Notes: generated by a model not told the origin, from the sequence alone. DNA of 64,000 nt from Acanthacorydalis orientalis (GCA_034766995.1 CM068313.1:18542512-18606511); one strand, 5' to 3'. Counted from the first letter of the stretch, positions 24,865 through 36,274 are shown. Made by a program: numbers and translations.

Positions 24865-25679
24865 AATTATTGTAAACATTTTGGATAATGAATAATTGTA
24901 CATTTTTTGAATATTTGCTAGAAATAGTATGTTTAGTTAATTTAATATTTAATTGTGAATGATTTAATGAAGTAAATAATTTTGAATGATTATTAAAGTA
25001 ATGTATTTTCTATTATAAAATATCTTATTAATTATGTGTATAAAAATAATTTTCTAATACCAATAATGAAAATGTTCATTAATATTTTATAAAATTTTTA
25101 TAGTCTATACATTAACAAACATTTTATTTTTATTAAATAAATACTACTGTGTAGAAAAATATAAAATTGATATTTAAATATCATTTCCAACTAAATCAAT
25201 CAATTCACTGCTAAAATTCTATCCACGAACTCTTTATCAATTACTTTCAACGGTCCTTTTCTTATTTTTCTGAATGTTCGCATTATATCTTTCAAATAGC
25301 TCCTTTCATTACCGTTTAACATTTTTATGAAAGAAAAAGAATATTTTTTTTATTCTATAATCATCGTTTCGTCTTACAATAAAGCCACTCTATTAACTAT
25401 TAAGACTATTCACTCTCTCAATTACGTCGAAAACTCGTCTGTTAGACTCTCATACAAAGATTTCATGCCTGATCTCTTTGTAAGTATCTGAGCATACATA
25501 TTTTAGTACTTCTTTTTTCGTTTGAAGTTTTTCAATTGTCCTTATGTTTAATATCTAAATTTAGACTTCATAAGTCGTTACTTCTTAAATGTACTCGTGC
25601 AACTGAATTGATTAAATAAGAATGTTGTATATAATTAATCTGTTTTTTTTTTTTCAGTTGTATAAAACACTTTTATTTT

Positions 25680-25688
25680 TATATATAC

Positions 25689-25721
<33 letters not shown>

Positions 25722-25831
25722 CATGTATATAGATATATGTATATAGATATATATAAATATATATAAATATATATTCATATATACATATATATAGATATAT
25801 ATATACATGTATATATATATATATATATACA
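25680..25831. repeat. Complex AT satellite-like tract
   Basis: About 150 bp made of (CATA)n, then (TA)n with regular GATATA/TATTCA interruptions. It yields the Ile-Tyr-rich minus-strand frame at 25635-25832, which is not a gene. Confidence 0.93.
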
Positions 25832-26091
25832 TTTTAATGTAATTTAATGTTACATAAAAATAAAAACTTAAAATAAAATTATTTTTATAGCTTTCATATA
25901 TGAATAAATGAAAGATAAAATTAAAAATTTAATAAATATTTGTTGTTCTTTCATATTTTTCAAGATTTGTACAATATTAAAATATATAAATTTTGTACAA
26001 TATTACAAATATTTACTAAATTTGTTTTTTAATAAAATCGTTTTTAAAATTTCCTTTTTTTCGTCCCACTCGGTGTATTATATAACGTATA

Positions 26092-26115
26092 ATATATATA
26101 TATATATATATATAT
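26092..26115. repeat. (TA)n microsatellite
   Basis: Short TA array. Confidence 0.93.
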
Positions 26116-26603
26116 TAATCCATTCATACACACATACATTTATTTATCTATATTTAAAGGTATATATTAAATATGTAGCCATCTCGAAGTACAAATTTGT
26201 GTATACGTTTGTATAATATCGTTTAGCGATTATAAACGTATTCCTTAGTACCAGATGCAAAGATATGAGGTTGTTTTATGTGCCTGTTGAATTCACGTCT
26301 ACACAAAGATTGATATTTATAATCATGTTATAGCGACTATACATTTAGAATTTCAGATTTTATCAGTGTTACACGGCGCATTCATTTGAGGTGGTTTTGA
26401 TATCACAATTAATATTTTCCTATTTCATGACAACATTCAGGAGACGGAAAAGTCTGTTTTGAAACGAAATGAAAATATTAAAATTTCTCTTTACATCATA
26501 GTAAGTGATTATATTCGGTGCACGTTTTTAATTATTTTCGAATAGTATGATTGATATTCATCGAGAAAACGTTTCAGTTAAAAATAATTTTTTTTATTTA
26601 ATG

Positions 26604-26617
26604 TATACACACACATG

Positions 26618-26668
<51 letters not shown>

Positions 26669-26677
26669 AGAGAGAGA
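26604..26677. repeat. (CA)n/(TA)n/(GA)n compound microsatellite
   Basis: Short CA run, long TA array, then AGAGAG. Another instance of the TA-to-GA compound pattern. Confidence 0.94.
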
Positions 26678-27007
26678 ATGATCCTTACTCACGTATTCGG
26701 AATATGTGTCCAAACTATATCAACTTTTTTTCTTTGATGTCTAATGTGTTTTATATTAGATCTATTCGCTGCTGAATCTCATCAGTATATATTTAAGGCA
26801 TAGAAAAATATTTTTCTGTACTTTAGCATTCTGAGGAATATGAAACCTCATTTGAAACGTACATAATCCATCATAAAAATGCTCAATATTCAATTATTGG
26901 CTTTTTTGTTCAGACTTTTTATCGTGGAGGAGACAGAAGAAAAGCATGTGTGAAAAGTATTAAGTTAAATCTTTTGTACACATGAAATATTTTATAAATT
27001 GATTTAT

Positions 27008-27150
27008 TTTATATATATACATACTGTATATATATATATATATATATATACTATATATATACATATACTATATATATACTATATATATATAGTATATATA
27101 TATATATACTATATATATATACAGTATGTATATATATATACTATATATAC
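27008..27150. repeat. AT-rich imperfect palindrome
   Basis: An inverted repeat built from TA arrays but marked by unique arms: ACATACTGTA (27019-27028) and TACAGTATGT (27120-27129), centred near 27074. TACT/AGTA interruptions are arranged with approximate mirror symmetry about the centre. It could extrude as a cruciform. It lies directly against the left end of the family-2 element at 27157. Confidence 0.85.
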
Positions 27151-27156
27151 GAGTAT

Positions 27157-27644
27157 GGTGTAAAATTTAATTCATTGCCTTTAAATGGAATCCATTATAA
27201 CTTTTAAATAAAAAAATTTCTTGTCACTTTAGGATTTTTAAATGCCAACTTTAACATTTAAAAACGATATATATCTTGGTCAATCAGTTGCAATAACCTC
27301 ACAGAATAGTAGTGAACACTATGGTGTCTGAAAAGCAGCATATTAGGCATTGCATACTTTTCGCATTTCATTTAAAAATAATGTTACCGAATGATTTGCT
27401 AATCTTCAAAGGAAGACGCGTTGACGTATTAAACATTCAAAAAATGCTAAAACAGTGAAAGTGGTCCGTGAATGCATTACGACTCCAAGCCGCCATCATT
27501 TTTTAACAAAGGGTTCGTCAGTTACTAGACAGATGGAGCAAAGTTATAAAAATAAATGGAGGTATTTTGAGCATTGAAATATATTCCATTTTTCCCTAAA
27601 TTTTAATTTTTTATTAAAAAAAACACCGAATTAATTTATACATT
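27157..27644 (+). mobile_element. Family-2 mariner MITE, copy B
   Basis: A 488 bp element. The left end GGTGTAAAATTTAATTCATT and the right end (ACACCGAATTAATTTATACA near 27622-27641) are inverted repeats of the family-2 type. From 27318 the plus strand reads MVSEKQHIRHCILFAFHLK, the mariner N-terminus. After frame breaks it reaches a C-terminal-type block: one frame gives LRLQAAIIF and then RQLLDRWSKVIKINGG, equivalent to the RWEKVV..(D)GKYF end of full-length proteins. The catalytic core is missing, with the same join as copies A and C. A (TA)n array follows at 27649. Confidence 0.86.
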
Positions 27645-27845
27645 AATTTATATATATATATATATATATAATTTTATTTTGGAACTAAATTGTTTAATAA
27701 TTAGTAAAATTTACATACCTTCAGCTTACAACAATTAATTGTAAAATATATTTTGATAGATTTATTTTTTATTCTATATATTTTTTATGTTTTAATAATT
27801 TAAATTAGAAGTAAATTTAATTTTTACTGAACACTAATACATGCA

Positions 27846-27880
<35 letters not shown>

Positions 27881-27939
27881 CTTCGGGATATATTGAAGTT
27901 TTCCTTATTTTCAATTATATCAAAAATTAATTGCTAAAA
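27645..27939. other. AT-rich stretch with two (TA)n arrays
   Basis: Contains TA arrays at about 27649-27671 and 27849-27879. Nothing else. Confidence 0.7.
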
Positions 27940-28070
27940 AGGACACAGAAATCTTACAACCGTACACGTTATACGCGCATGCTTCAACGCCTCACGAGAC
28001 AAATTATCAGGAGAGTGAGGTAAAATTACTCCCAGTCACTGATAGAAATCACGGTCGTATGTCAAGTAAA
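27940..28070. promoter_or_regulatory. Small GC-richer island
   Basis: About 130 bp with CpG (TATACGCGCATGCTTCAACG near 27972) and an imperfect repeat of GAGAGTGAGG/TCACGAGA character. No open frame. Candidate regulatory DNA on composition only. Confidence 0.2.
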
Positions 28071-29700
28071 TAACAATAAAAAATCAATTTTATTAATTTA
28101 AAATTCTATCATATCTCAAGCTTATTAGGTTTTATATAAATAAAATATAAGAGAAAGTTATATATATATATATATATCGTCTGAACTAATGGTTTATAAT
28201 TATTATTATTTTTGTATGATATAATATTTTAAATTCATATTATAAATTTAACTTTAATTTATACACTTAATTAGATTAATCAATTAGATTAGAATCTTAA
28301 TCAATTAGAGTAGTAACGTATTAAAATATTTTATAAAATTCATTCAACTTTAAATTATACAACATTTTCAAAAATGAGTTAATTCCATAAGTCATAAAAG
28401 TTTCTTATCAAAATGTTGAATAATTTTTCATTATTTATTTTAGTCGGCTTATGCAAATTTTTATAACGACACTATCACTTTTAGAACGCGGCTCTTTTCG
28501 AGCATTGTTTGAGATTATTATCTGAAAATGCAGGCATTGCCATAGAAACAAGTGAAGGTCGATGAACAATTTATAATATTCAACAATTATTAAGAAATTA
28601 TTGAATGTTTTCATAAGAACATTTTGTAGTATGAAAGTGTATGATTCATTTGTAAAATTCAATTAGCCATAGAATAAACTCTATAATTTTGAAAGCTGGT
28701 ATTGTTTAAAAAAAAATAAAGATTTGTTGAAAATATTTTTATGGTGTTAAATAACATTCTAAGTAAATTAAAATATTTACAAGAATCTTAAATTATTAAA
28801 ATAATAAAAAATATTAAAACAATAATGATTTTTAACTATGATTTCTAATCTCAACATCTCATTACATTTTTTTGAATATAGATATACGAGATTAGTAATA
28901 TTTTTGCCTGAAAATTTCTTATCGTCGGTCTTTTGTGTTTCTTGTAATTATAGATTTTGTTACTGCTATACTGATCAGATAAAAAAATTCCGTTATCTTC
29001 CGTTAAGGTAAATTTTTAAAACGATTTCACAATTGAAATTTTAATCTTATTTTGTTATCAGACACACTATATTGTTTATGTAGAATATCAGTAAATTATT
29101 TTAAATTTGGTATTTATTTTTGATTTATGAGTTATATTTAAACCGTAAGAGTAAACTTCTCGTCAAAAATCTATCATAAGATAACAGAAATATTGAAATC
29201 AAACATAATAAGAGTAAACAAAAATTATTATCAATAAAAATTATTATTAATACAATGAAATTAACTTTCTTTGGAATTCTATTCATAAAGACATTAACCT
29301 TTGTGTAATTATGTATAAAATTTATTTATTTTCTTTTCTAAGAAATTATGTTCTCTCACAAATAATTTTTTGTTTGCACATCAATTATTTCTAATAGTCA
29401 AATTTCATATGCAAATTATTATGACTTTTAGTAAATATATAATTCCAGTTCAAATATATGCCAAAAAAATAATATAAAAGTACTGAGAAAGAGGATAAAT
29501 ATTTTATATATTTTTAAAATATAAAAAAATCAATGATTCTTTTTAAAATTACAGTGCTTGTCACATTAGTTTTTGAGGTTATACTTAAGTGTTGAAAATA
29601 ACCGTATGTGTTTTGTATGAAACTTAAAAAAACTCTCTTACAAAACTATAATGTATTCAATATAATATTTCCAACAACTAATTTCCAATCGATACAAGAA
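28071..29700. other. AT-rich non-coding stretch
   Basis: AT-rich spacer with a short TA array at 28160-28177. A minus-strand 75-codon frame (28435-28662) has no recognisable family. No element ends seen. Confidence 0.63.
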
Positions 29701-30190
29701 CAGAAAATTTCGAAGGTTGTGCAAACATATTTTCAGACCTTACACGTCGTATGTATGCAAAGATAACAGTGTTTTCCACAATAACACAATGTAGAAGTGA
29801 TAATAGCTGTAATAGTAAGCAGATACACACGTTGACGTTCGTATCATCGCCCCGAGTGTTTTCATATGGTTACGCTTCTGTGTACATACAATGCGCAACT
29901 AAAACACGGTGGGGTGATTGCGATTTAGAGTGATTCAACAAATGCACCGAGCGTGAATTATCGTCGGGACGCAGTCGAGCGAACCAGGATCTAGATTACA
30001 TACTCACTACCTCCCTGTGTACTCCTTCTACTAACATATTATATGACGTATGTGTAGTGTATTGTTGGAGTACACGAATAGAGAGTACATTTGTTCTCAG
30101 AATGGGGTTGGTATGGCACTTTGACCGCTATTTCGTTTTATGATCATGTGAGTTTATTGTTGACCAGTGAATTGTTTTCACTGCTTTTGG
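29701..30190. promoter_or_regulatory. GC-richer island G with an inverted repeat
   Basis: CpG-bearing island (TTATCGTCGGGACGCAGTCG near 29958). It contains the perfect 9-bp inverted repeat GTGTACTCC (30017-30025) and GGAGTACAC (30067-30075), and a CRE-like TGACGTAT between them. A 60-codon frame (29751-29933) has no family match that I recognise. Confidence 0.28.
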
Positions 30191-30206
30191 ACCAGAATAT
30201 ACACGT

Positions 30207-30216
30207 GTATATATAC

Positions 30217-30260
<44 letters not shown>

Positions 30261-30287
30261 GCATATATATATATATATATATATATA
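30207..30287. repeat. (TA)n with CATATG interruption
   Basis: Long interrupted TA array running directly into the mariner terminal repeat at 30288. It explains the Ile-Tyr frames on both strands at 30091-30369. Confidence 0.95.
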
Positions 30288-30489
30288 CGGGGGTCGTTTG
30301 ATAAGTATTTTAAAAAAAGGCAAGTTCAAAACCGTTTTTTGGAAAAAACAATTTCATTTCTCAGCATAGTCTTTATTGACGGCTATACACTTAGTCCAGC
30401 GAGTCTGCAAAATTAATAGATGACATCCTTATGTAACAAGAGTTTCTTCGCACCGAGCTAAATTTCCAAATTTTGTTAGAGGAAGAATT

Positions 30490-30492
<3 letters not shown>
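30288..30492 (-). mobile_element. Family-3 mariner, 3'-end fragment
   Basis: The plus strand starts with the terminal repeat CGGGGGTCGTTTGATAAGT (30288-30306), identical to the left end of the element at 53424. On the minus strand it encodes the end of a mariner transposase: relics of the EFFL..NL stretch after the third catalytic Asp, then RWTKCIAVNKDYAEK and a stop, followed by a short 3' UTR. The fragment is cut at about 30492 by a (TA)n array, so roughly the last 200 bp of the element survive. Confidence 0.87.
30345..30480 (-). pseudogene. Mariner transposase C-terminal relic
   Basis: Minus-strand relic of the last ~45 codons. The clearest part is LQTRWTKCIAVNKDYAEK followed by a stop codon. 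The 53 kb copy carries the corresponding HWTKCIALNRDYNEK stop, which ties the two to one family. Upstream of it an in-frame stop and indels break the frame. No catalytic residues are left. Confidence 0.8.

Positions 30493-30530
<38 letters not shown>
30493..30530. repeat. (TA)n microsatellite
   Basis: TA array marking the internal break of the family-3 fragment. Confidence 0.95.
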
Positions 30531-32118
30531 GTGTTATTAATGTGTTACACATTATTGACAAAAAATAATGTAATTTAGAAACAGATACTTTATAAATTAC
30601 TGAATCAACATTTGCCCCATTTTTAAAAAATAATATCCTGCATTATTTTTAAATTTCGTATTTCGTTGATAAAATCGGTCTTAGTAAATTTTATAGTAAT
30701 AGAAATTGAAATTATAGTAATTGAAAGCAACAAAAATATTATTTAAATAATATTCATTAAGTATTATGAACATTAGTAAATTTATTAAACGAAATAAAAA
30801 ATATTAGATTGTAAATTTTTGTAATTACTTAATAAACATCTTAAATAAGTAAACAAAAGTGTAAGATATTTTTATTTATTTTAGAAAGCGTTCTGTTTAT
30901 TAAAAATAATAGTATCTTTCATAATTAAGTCGATTTAAAATCAATTATAAATTATTTATAATTGGATCGTTTTTATTTGCAAGGGAGTGAAAAGTTAATT
31001 TGCGAAAATGAATTTATACTCAATGCCAAAAATTTTATTTAGATATTATTTTTAATTCTAGTCTGTATTCAAATACATAAATAAATATAGATCGATATTA
31101 GTTGTATAATAATTTTAATTTCAGTAAATAAGAAATAAACATCAATAATAACGATTAGACCGATTAAATAGCCAATTAAAACTTTAAACATATTTTCAAC
31201 CATATGGCGCATTTTTTATTGTAGAGTATTTTTCATGTTTTAAAGACTTAAAACCGTACTTAAGGTAAAAATGCTTCATATTAATAACTTATTCAAGAAC
31301 TAGATTGCTTTAAACCAATAAAATACAAACAGGAAACATAATATATATCTACGTGTAATTTTCAAATGAAGTAGTTTATTTTTTATGTGTACTTTTATTC
31401 TTGTGAAATGATTTATTATTACACAAATTTTACTAAATGTAAGAATTTATTACTACAATATAAAATATATAATTCATAATCATGACAAAATAATAAACAT
31501 TTTCTCTGAATCTGATAAAGACAATTTTATGCTGAAACATTTATGTCCTTGTAATAACTTAAATGTCATGGTTATTGTATGCTTTTAAAGCAAGTAATGT
31601 TAGCTATAATCATAGCATTTGTCTAAATTTCATAGTACTCGTTTTATTAGTCAAACTTGTCCACTTTTTTTATCGTGTAGTAGTATGCTTATGTATTTTG
31701 TTAAGTTCATTTAGTATACAAATAATTGAAAAGGATTTAAGATATAGTAAATAACTTTTTGAAAGAATTTTTTTTTGGAAACATATGTAAAAATAAACTA
31801 AAAATTGAATTTATTTTTTGGATAATACATATTCTAGTATTTTTTATACACAAGAGGGATAAATGTTGGGTAACCTACAATACCTACAATTTTAATTTGA
31901 TTTCTCCTTTTGAAAGATTTATCTTTCTAAGCTAGGAAATAATGATAATTTATGTTATTATTCTTTATTTTGTATTACGAAATGATCTAGTCAAAGTAGA
32001 TTAAAAATTAAAAAAATCTCCACATTACTAAAAGGACATGAAAAGTCAAATTAATAATAATTGTGTATTATTCGACAAATAAGTTAAATTTACAACTATT
32101 TTGAATAGAAATTATATG

Positions 32119-32204
<86 letters not shown>

Positions 32205-32739
32205 TCATTACAAATCATTGTATATTTGGATAAAAATTATATAAAATTTAAAATTTCTGAAATATTAGTAAATTTATTTTTATGTGTATTTAATATATTT
32301 TTATTACAATATTGAAGGAAAAATATGACTAGAAATAATAATAATTTTTTAATTTTATTTTTTAATACACATAACATAGCTGAAGTTATTAATAGTTGGA
32401 TAACAATAGGGTAACTATTTTTAATTCTGTATCAAACGAAACGTTATTAAGTTAGTTTTAAAAATAGTGTATTTTGTAATGTTTATGTAATATGTTTAAA
32501 TATAAAAGTTAAATAATATGAAAATGTATTTTGTTCTGATTAATAATTTTAAAAATACAATAAATTGATAATTTGTTGAAAAATATAATAATTTATAAAA
32601 CAAAACATAAAATAATTTGCGAATGTTTAATAGCGCTCTGTGAAGTATCACAAAGAAAACAGCTTCATTTTAATTTTACATTTTCATTATACTGTAAACA
32701 GAAGAAATCACTGTACCAAATGTAATTATCGTCAATTAA
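30531..32739. other. AT-rich non-coding stretch
   Basis: AT-rich spacer. The 63-codon frame at 31563-31754 is hydrophobic and without family signature. Contains the long compound microsatellite at 32122-32202. Confidence 0.63.
32122..32202. repeat. (CT)n(AT)n compound microsatellite
   Basis: About 29 bp of CT followed by about 52 bp of AT. Read on the minus strand it is the same (TA)n-to-(GA)n compound seen elsewhere. Confidence 0.96.
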
Positions 32740-33130
32740 AGGCCACCATTACGTACCTATACATTGTCGACCAGCCGCCAATACTTTTTTATTCATTACA
32801 ACTCAAACAGTAAATAATTACCAGCGCCAATTTCCGGAAGCACGCCTCTATTCCGGGAACCATGACCGACCGGAGCACGCGAAACGAGGTCGTTACGTTA
32901 CGGGACCGCTATAACGCTTCAGGAACTTTATATATCTTCGTTTAGGCGAGTCTATCGACAGATGTAGTTGGCGGGTGGTTGCAACAGGCGCTTTTGGAGG
33001 TGTAGCTACTCCCGTACCCTCCCAACGTACCGGTCGGTGGTCTGTTGACGAAGTTAGTATAGAATACAGGTTGTCTGCTTTTCTTTATGCGCAGAACGTT
33101 CGAGCGATAATATCAGGATTATGGTAAACC
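32740..33130. promoter_or_regulatory. GC-richer island H, candidate promoter/enhancer
   Basis: One of the strongest compositional islands. It has CpG-rich text, a TATA-like TTTATATAT (32928-32936) and an E-box CAGATG (32959-32964), followed by a G-rich stretch GTTGGCGGGTGGTTGCAACA (from 32967). No open frame of note continues from it. Either a promoter with a non-coding first exon or an enhancer would fit. Confidence 0.33.
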
Positions 33131-33985
33131 AGATTACTATTACCAACTTTGTAAACTCGCTCATGTAACTGTTAAAAGTGAACATATTACAAACTGTTTA
33201 ATTTCTGAATTTACATAAGAATATAATTTGTTTTCTAAAACGTGAGGCCATTAAGTGACGTACAAAATTTTGACCTACATAACAGTATATAAAAGTATAT
33301 AATATATATATATATATATATATACACATATTAAATAAAGAGTCTAGAGAAAATTAACTACCAAGCAAGCATCAATGTCGTCATTAACATTTTATTTTGT
33401 ATAGTACATTTATTCTTGTCATAAGTAAGTACATATTAACAAAATAGTAACTATAGCTCATAAAGTATGAAATTTTGTTGCAAAATAATATCAATCTTGT
33501 TGCTTTATAGAAATATAACGCATATATTTCTAGTGTAATTTAGTACTATAAAAACCTATAAATAAAAATCTACATTTTATAATGAAAACACTTAGTATAT
33601 TATATTAACAAATTCTAGAAAGCTTACAATTTTTGTATTAAACAAATATTAAAAAAAATATCGTATATCATCGTAATATTAAATAACATTTAGATTTATT
33701 TAGAGGAAAAATTGCAAATATTAATTTATCTGTTTCAAACATTTAATGAGTATTCATTTAAAGGACATATTATATGATACATTTAATATCAATTAATAAT
33801 TACTCATTCATATTTAAATAAATGAAATTTGATTGATTATAAGGTAACATCGAGTATATTATAAACAAAAAAAAATAAAACCTAATATATATACATAAGT
33901 ATTTCAATTTTAATTTGTAATTTATATATCATCAGTAACAGCAGCAGCCTTCATTAATCCACTGGATACAAGGCCTCTTCCATGA

Positions 33986-33988
<3 letters not shown>

Positions 33989-34026
<38 letters not shown>
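33989..34026. repeat. (TA)n microsatellite
   Basis: Pure TA array. Confidence 0.95.
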
Positions 34027-34027
<1 letters not shown>

Positions 34028-34227
34028 CGTGTTTTAATATTAATAAATTAAAATTAAAGATCTTTAATTTTCTCTTTTCTTTTTTCCAAGCAGGCATAGA
34101 ATAATATTTTAAAAAAGACAATATTTCAGTCAAAAAACTATTAACTTTTAGTATAATTTTGTAAATGTTTTAAAAAAATGTTCAATAATCACATGGAATA
34201 TATTGCATGTAGTTTAGGAGACAACTC

Positions 34228-34237
34228 TATATATTTT
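34228..34237 (+). promoter_or_regulatory. Possible TATA box upstream of island I
   Basis: TATATATTTT lies about 25-30 bp before the start of the GC-richer block at 34255, at the spacing expected of a TATA box. In such TA-rich DNA this is weak evidence. Confidence 0.18.
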
Positions 34238-34303
34238 GGTAAGCGTACTATATGGAGATGTATTTTAAGGGTGAGACGGAATAACTGGTGATCGGAGGTA
34301 CTG

Positions 34304-34440
34304 CAATATCGACTGAAGCGGACGCTTCTCGTCGCTTCGGGTGTTTTTGGTTCTTAACCACTTCGTAGAAGGGTGTTTAAGTGGAAAAAGGGGTGATTTA
34401 TAACTGCCTGATAGCTGGTTGTTGCTCCAAGTCGATATTG
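34304..34440 (+). ncRNA. Candidate structured RNA or palindromic regulatory element
   Basis: A 137-nt GC-richer block is closed by a perfect 11-bp inverted repeat, CAATATCGACT (34304-34314) with AGTCGATATTG (34430-34440). Nested within are GAAGCG/CGCTTC (34315-34320 with 34333-34338), TGGTT/AACCA (about 34348-34360) and CCACTT/AAGTGG (34358-34363 with 34379-34384; alternative to the previous one). The text AGGGGTGATTT...CTGATAGCTGGTTG resembles the GATAGCTGGTT segment of large-subunit rRNA, so a nuclear rRNA-derived or mitochondrial insert is an alternative. An internal T5 (34344-34348) argues against a Pol III transcript. AAGTGG motifs would also suit NK-type homeodomain binding. Strand and nature are uncertain. 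Confidence 0.28.
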
Positions 34441-34770
34441 ATTGAGTTTTGTGTAATTCTTATTTCTTCAAGTTACTCTATATGTGTTGTTTGCTAATAT
34501 ATAGACCTGAAACATTAAAACTTATCTTCTATATCGAGATATTTAAAAAAAACGATAAAACATTTTATTAATTTTTAATAAATTACGTTTCTAAAAAATT
34601 GTTACTAAGATTTTTTAAATTTTTATATGCAAAAGTTTATATTTATATAAATAATTTACAAATGTGTATAGTTTAATTAGTTTTTTGAATTAATATCAGA
34701 AATTAGGATATAAATTTTATCAAATACTATCGATTATATTCTGTTATTCATTTTTTTATCTATTTATATA

Positions 34771-34775
34771 TACAT

Positions 34776-34836
<61 letters not shown>
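34771..34836. repeat. (CA)n(TA)n compound microsatellite
   Basis: About 24 bp of CA followed by about 40 bp of TA. Confidence 0.95.
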
Positions 34837-34840
<4 letters not shown>

Positions 34841-35518
34841 TGTAAAAAGGGCAAATAATTTATCTTTTATGTATTATTACATGAAACTAAATTCATTTAA
34901 CAGAAATTTTAGTCTTTTAGTCTGAGTGAGGAAATCAATATATCGTAATTATATGAAAAATATAGATATTTGAAATATGCTCAAAAAATAAATATAGTAC
35001 TGAGTACATTTTTGCCTATTTCGAATTTAACTTCTTGAGGAAAATAATGTTCTTTATCTAAATTCATGGTCTAGTGTAATACATTTTCATTTATTTTTTT
35101 TCGTATTTAACGAGAATTTTCTAACCTCTATCAGAATAACAATTTATTTTATACATGACTTCAAATTCAAATTCTGTATATATTTTATATTATCTAATTG
35201 AAAAGAATCATTTCATGATTTAATTCTTTTTATATACCAACTCCTAACTATGTTTTTTTCAAATAGCTAAATCAGTACCCGAAAGCTCACCTAGAACGAT
35301 AAAATCGCGATATTTCGTATATCTTATTTAACATCTTTAAATTGTTACCAATTCGATTTTTTAGAATAGAAATTCCAAAATTCAGAACATAGTAGAAATG
35401 ATCATCCAGAATAGTGTTGAATTCGAAGTTCAGAATTTTTTGCACGGAATTAACAGATATGTGTCTCATTCATTTCCTCCGAAACAATGAATGTGTTAAT
35501 TTTTATAAATATCACTGC

Positions 35519-35550
<32 letters not shown>

Positions 35551-35571
35551 GTGCATGTATATATGTACGTA

Positions 35572-35633
<62 letters not shown>
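35519..35633. repeat. Interrupted (TA)n tract
   Basis: About 115 bp of TA with GTGCATG and GTACG interruptions. Confidence 0.95.
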
Positions 35634-35782
35634 AATCTTCTACAATAGAAAATAAATAAAAACTTAAAAAGACACGTCTTACTTTAAATTTTATAAAAAA
35701 AATATATTTGTTTATGAATAAATTTTAAAATTTTCTATTATTTAAAATGTAATACAAACTTGTCTATCTATTTATATGGATA

Positions 35783-36055
35783 CAGTGGCACACCCAGAGG
35801 GAGAGAGCGATAGACCCTTGCACCCCTCCCCAAAGGAGAAGGAAAAAACATCACTATCTCCTAAATATACACAGAAAGATTAATGTAACTACGAGTGAAG
35901 TTATTCAAGAGCTTTGTAAAAAGAAAAGAAAACTGGATTTTATTCTTCAAATGAATTTTTATAATCACCTAATGAATTTTATTGAATTCACATTAAACAA
36001 ATTTTTATGTGTTCAACTCGGCCCCTTTTAAGATTAAATCTTGAGTGCGCCACTG
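35783..36055. mobile_element. Small non-autonomous DNA transposon (CAGTGGC ends)
   Basis: A 273 bp element with inverted ends CAGTGGCACAC (35783-35793) and GTGCGCCACTG (36045-36055), flanked by TA on both sides. The interior is distinctly less AT-rich than its surroundings (AGAGGGAGAGAGCGATAGAC, CACCCCTCCCCAAAGG). No protein is encoded. The ends suggest a cut-and-paste DNA element. Because the right flank is (TA)n, the TA target-site duplication cannot be distinguished from chance, so the superfamily is left open. Confidence 0.7.
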
Positions 36056-36214
36056 TATATATATATATATATACACGTATATAAGGTGATGTCTCTATGT
36101 AATACGATTACTACTTAAATTTTACAGTTGAATCTCAATTAATGATTCCAGAATCTAATTATGTTTACTACTATCAACTATTCATTTAAAGGGTTTAGTT
36201 TAAGAAGCTTTTCA

Positions 36215-36274
<60 letters not shown>

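Larger units (their letters stand above)
24261..27007. other. AT-rich non-coding stretch
   Basis: AT-rich, with complex microsatellites at 24.8, 25.7-25.8, 26.1 and 26.6 kb. The 102-codon frame at 25908-26216 is Ile/Phe/Tyr-rich and crosses a TA array. No gene recognised. Confidence 0.63.
33131..34239. other. AT-rich non-coding stretch
   Basis: AT-rich spacer with TA arrays at about 33299-33324 and 33989-34026. Nothing else recognised. Confidence 0.65.
34451..35780. other. AT-rich non-coding stretch
   Basis: AT-rich spacer with two long compound microsatellites. Frames at 35287-35469 (minus) and 35414-35659 (plus) are not gene-like; the latter is mostly TA translation. Confidence 0.63.

Noticed and set aside
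34380..34440. Large-subunit rRNA (nuclear or mitochondrial) gene
   Set aside because: Only a short segment (GGGGTGA...GATAGCTGGTT) resembles rRNA and the flanking conserved segments that I would expect are not visible, so I did not annotate an rRNA gene. A nuclear mitochondrial insert remains possible.
34240..34450. Pol III snRNA-type gene
   Set aside because: A TATA-like box and a T4 run frame the block, but an internal T5 at 34344-34348 would terminate Pol III early and no known snRNA motif is present.
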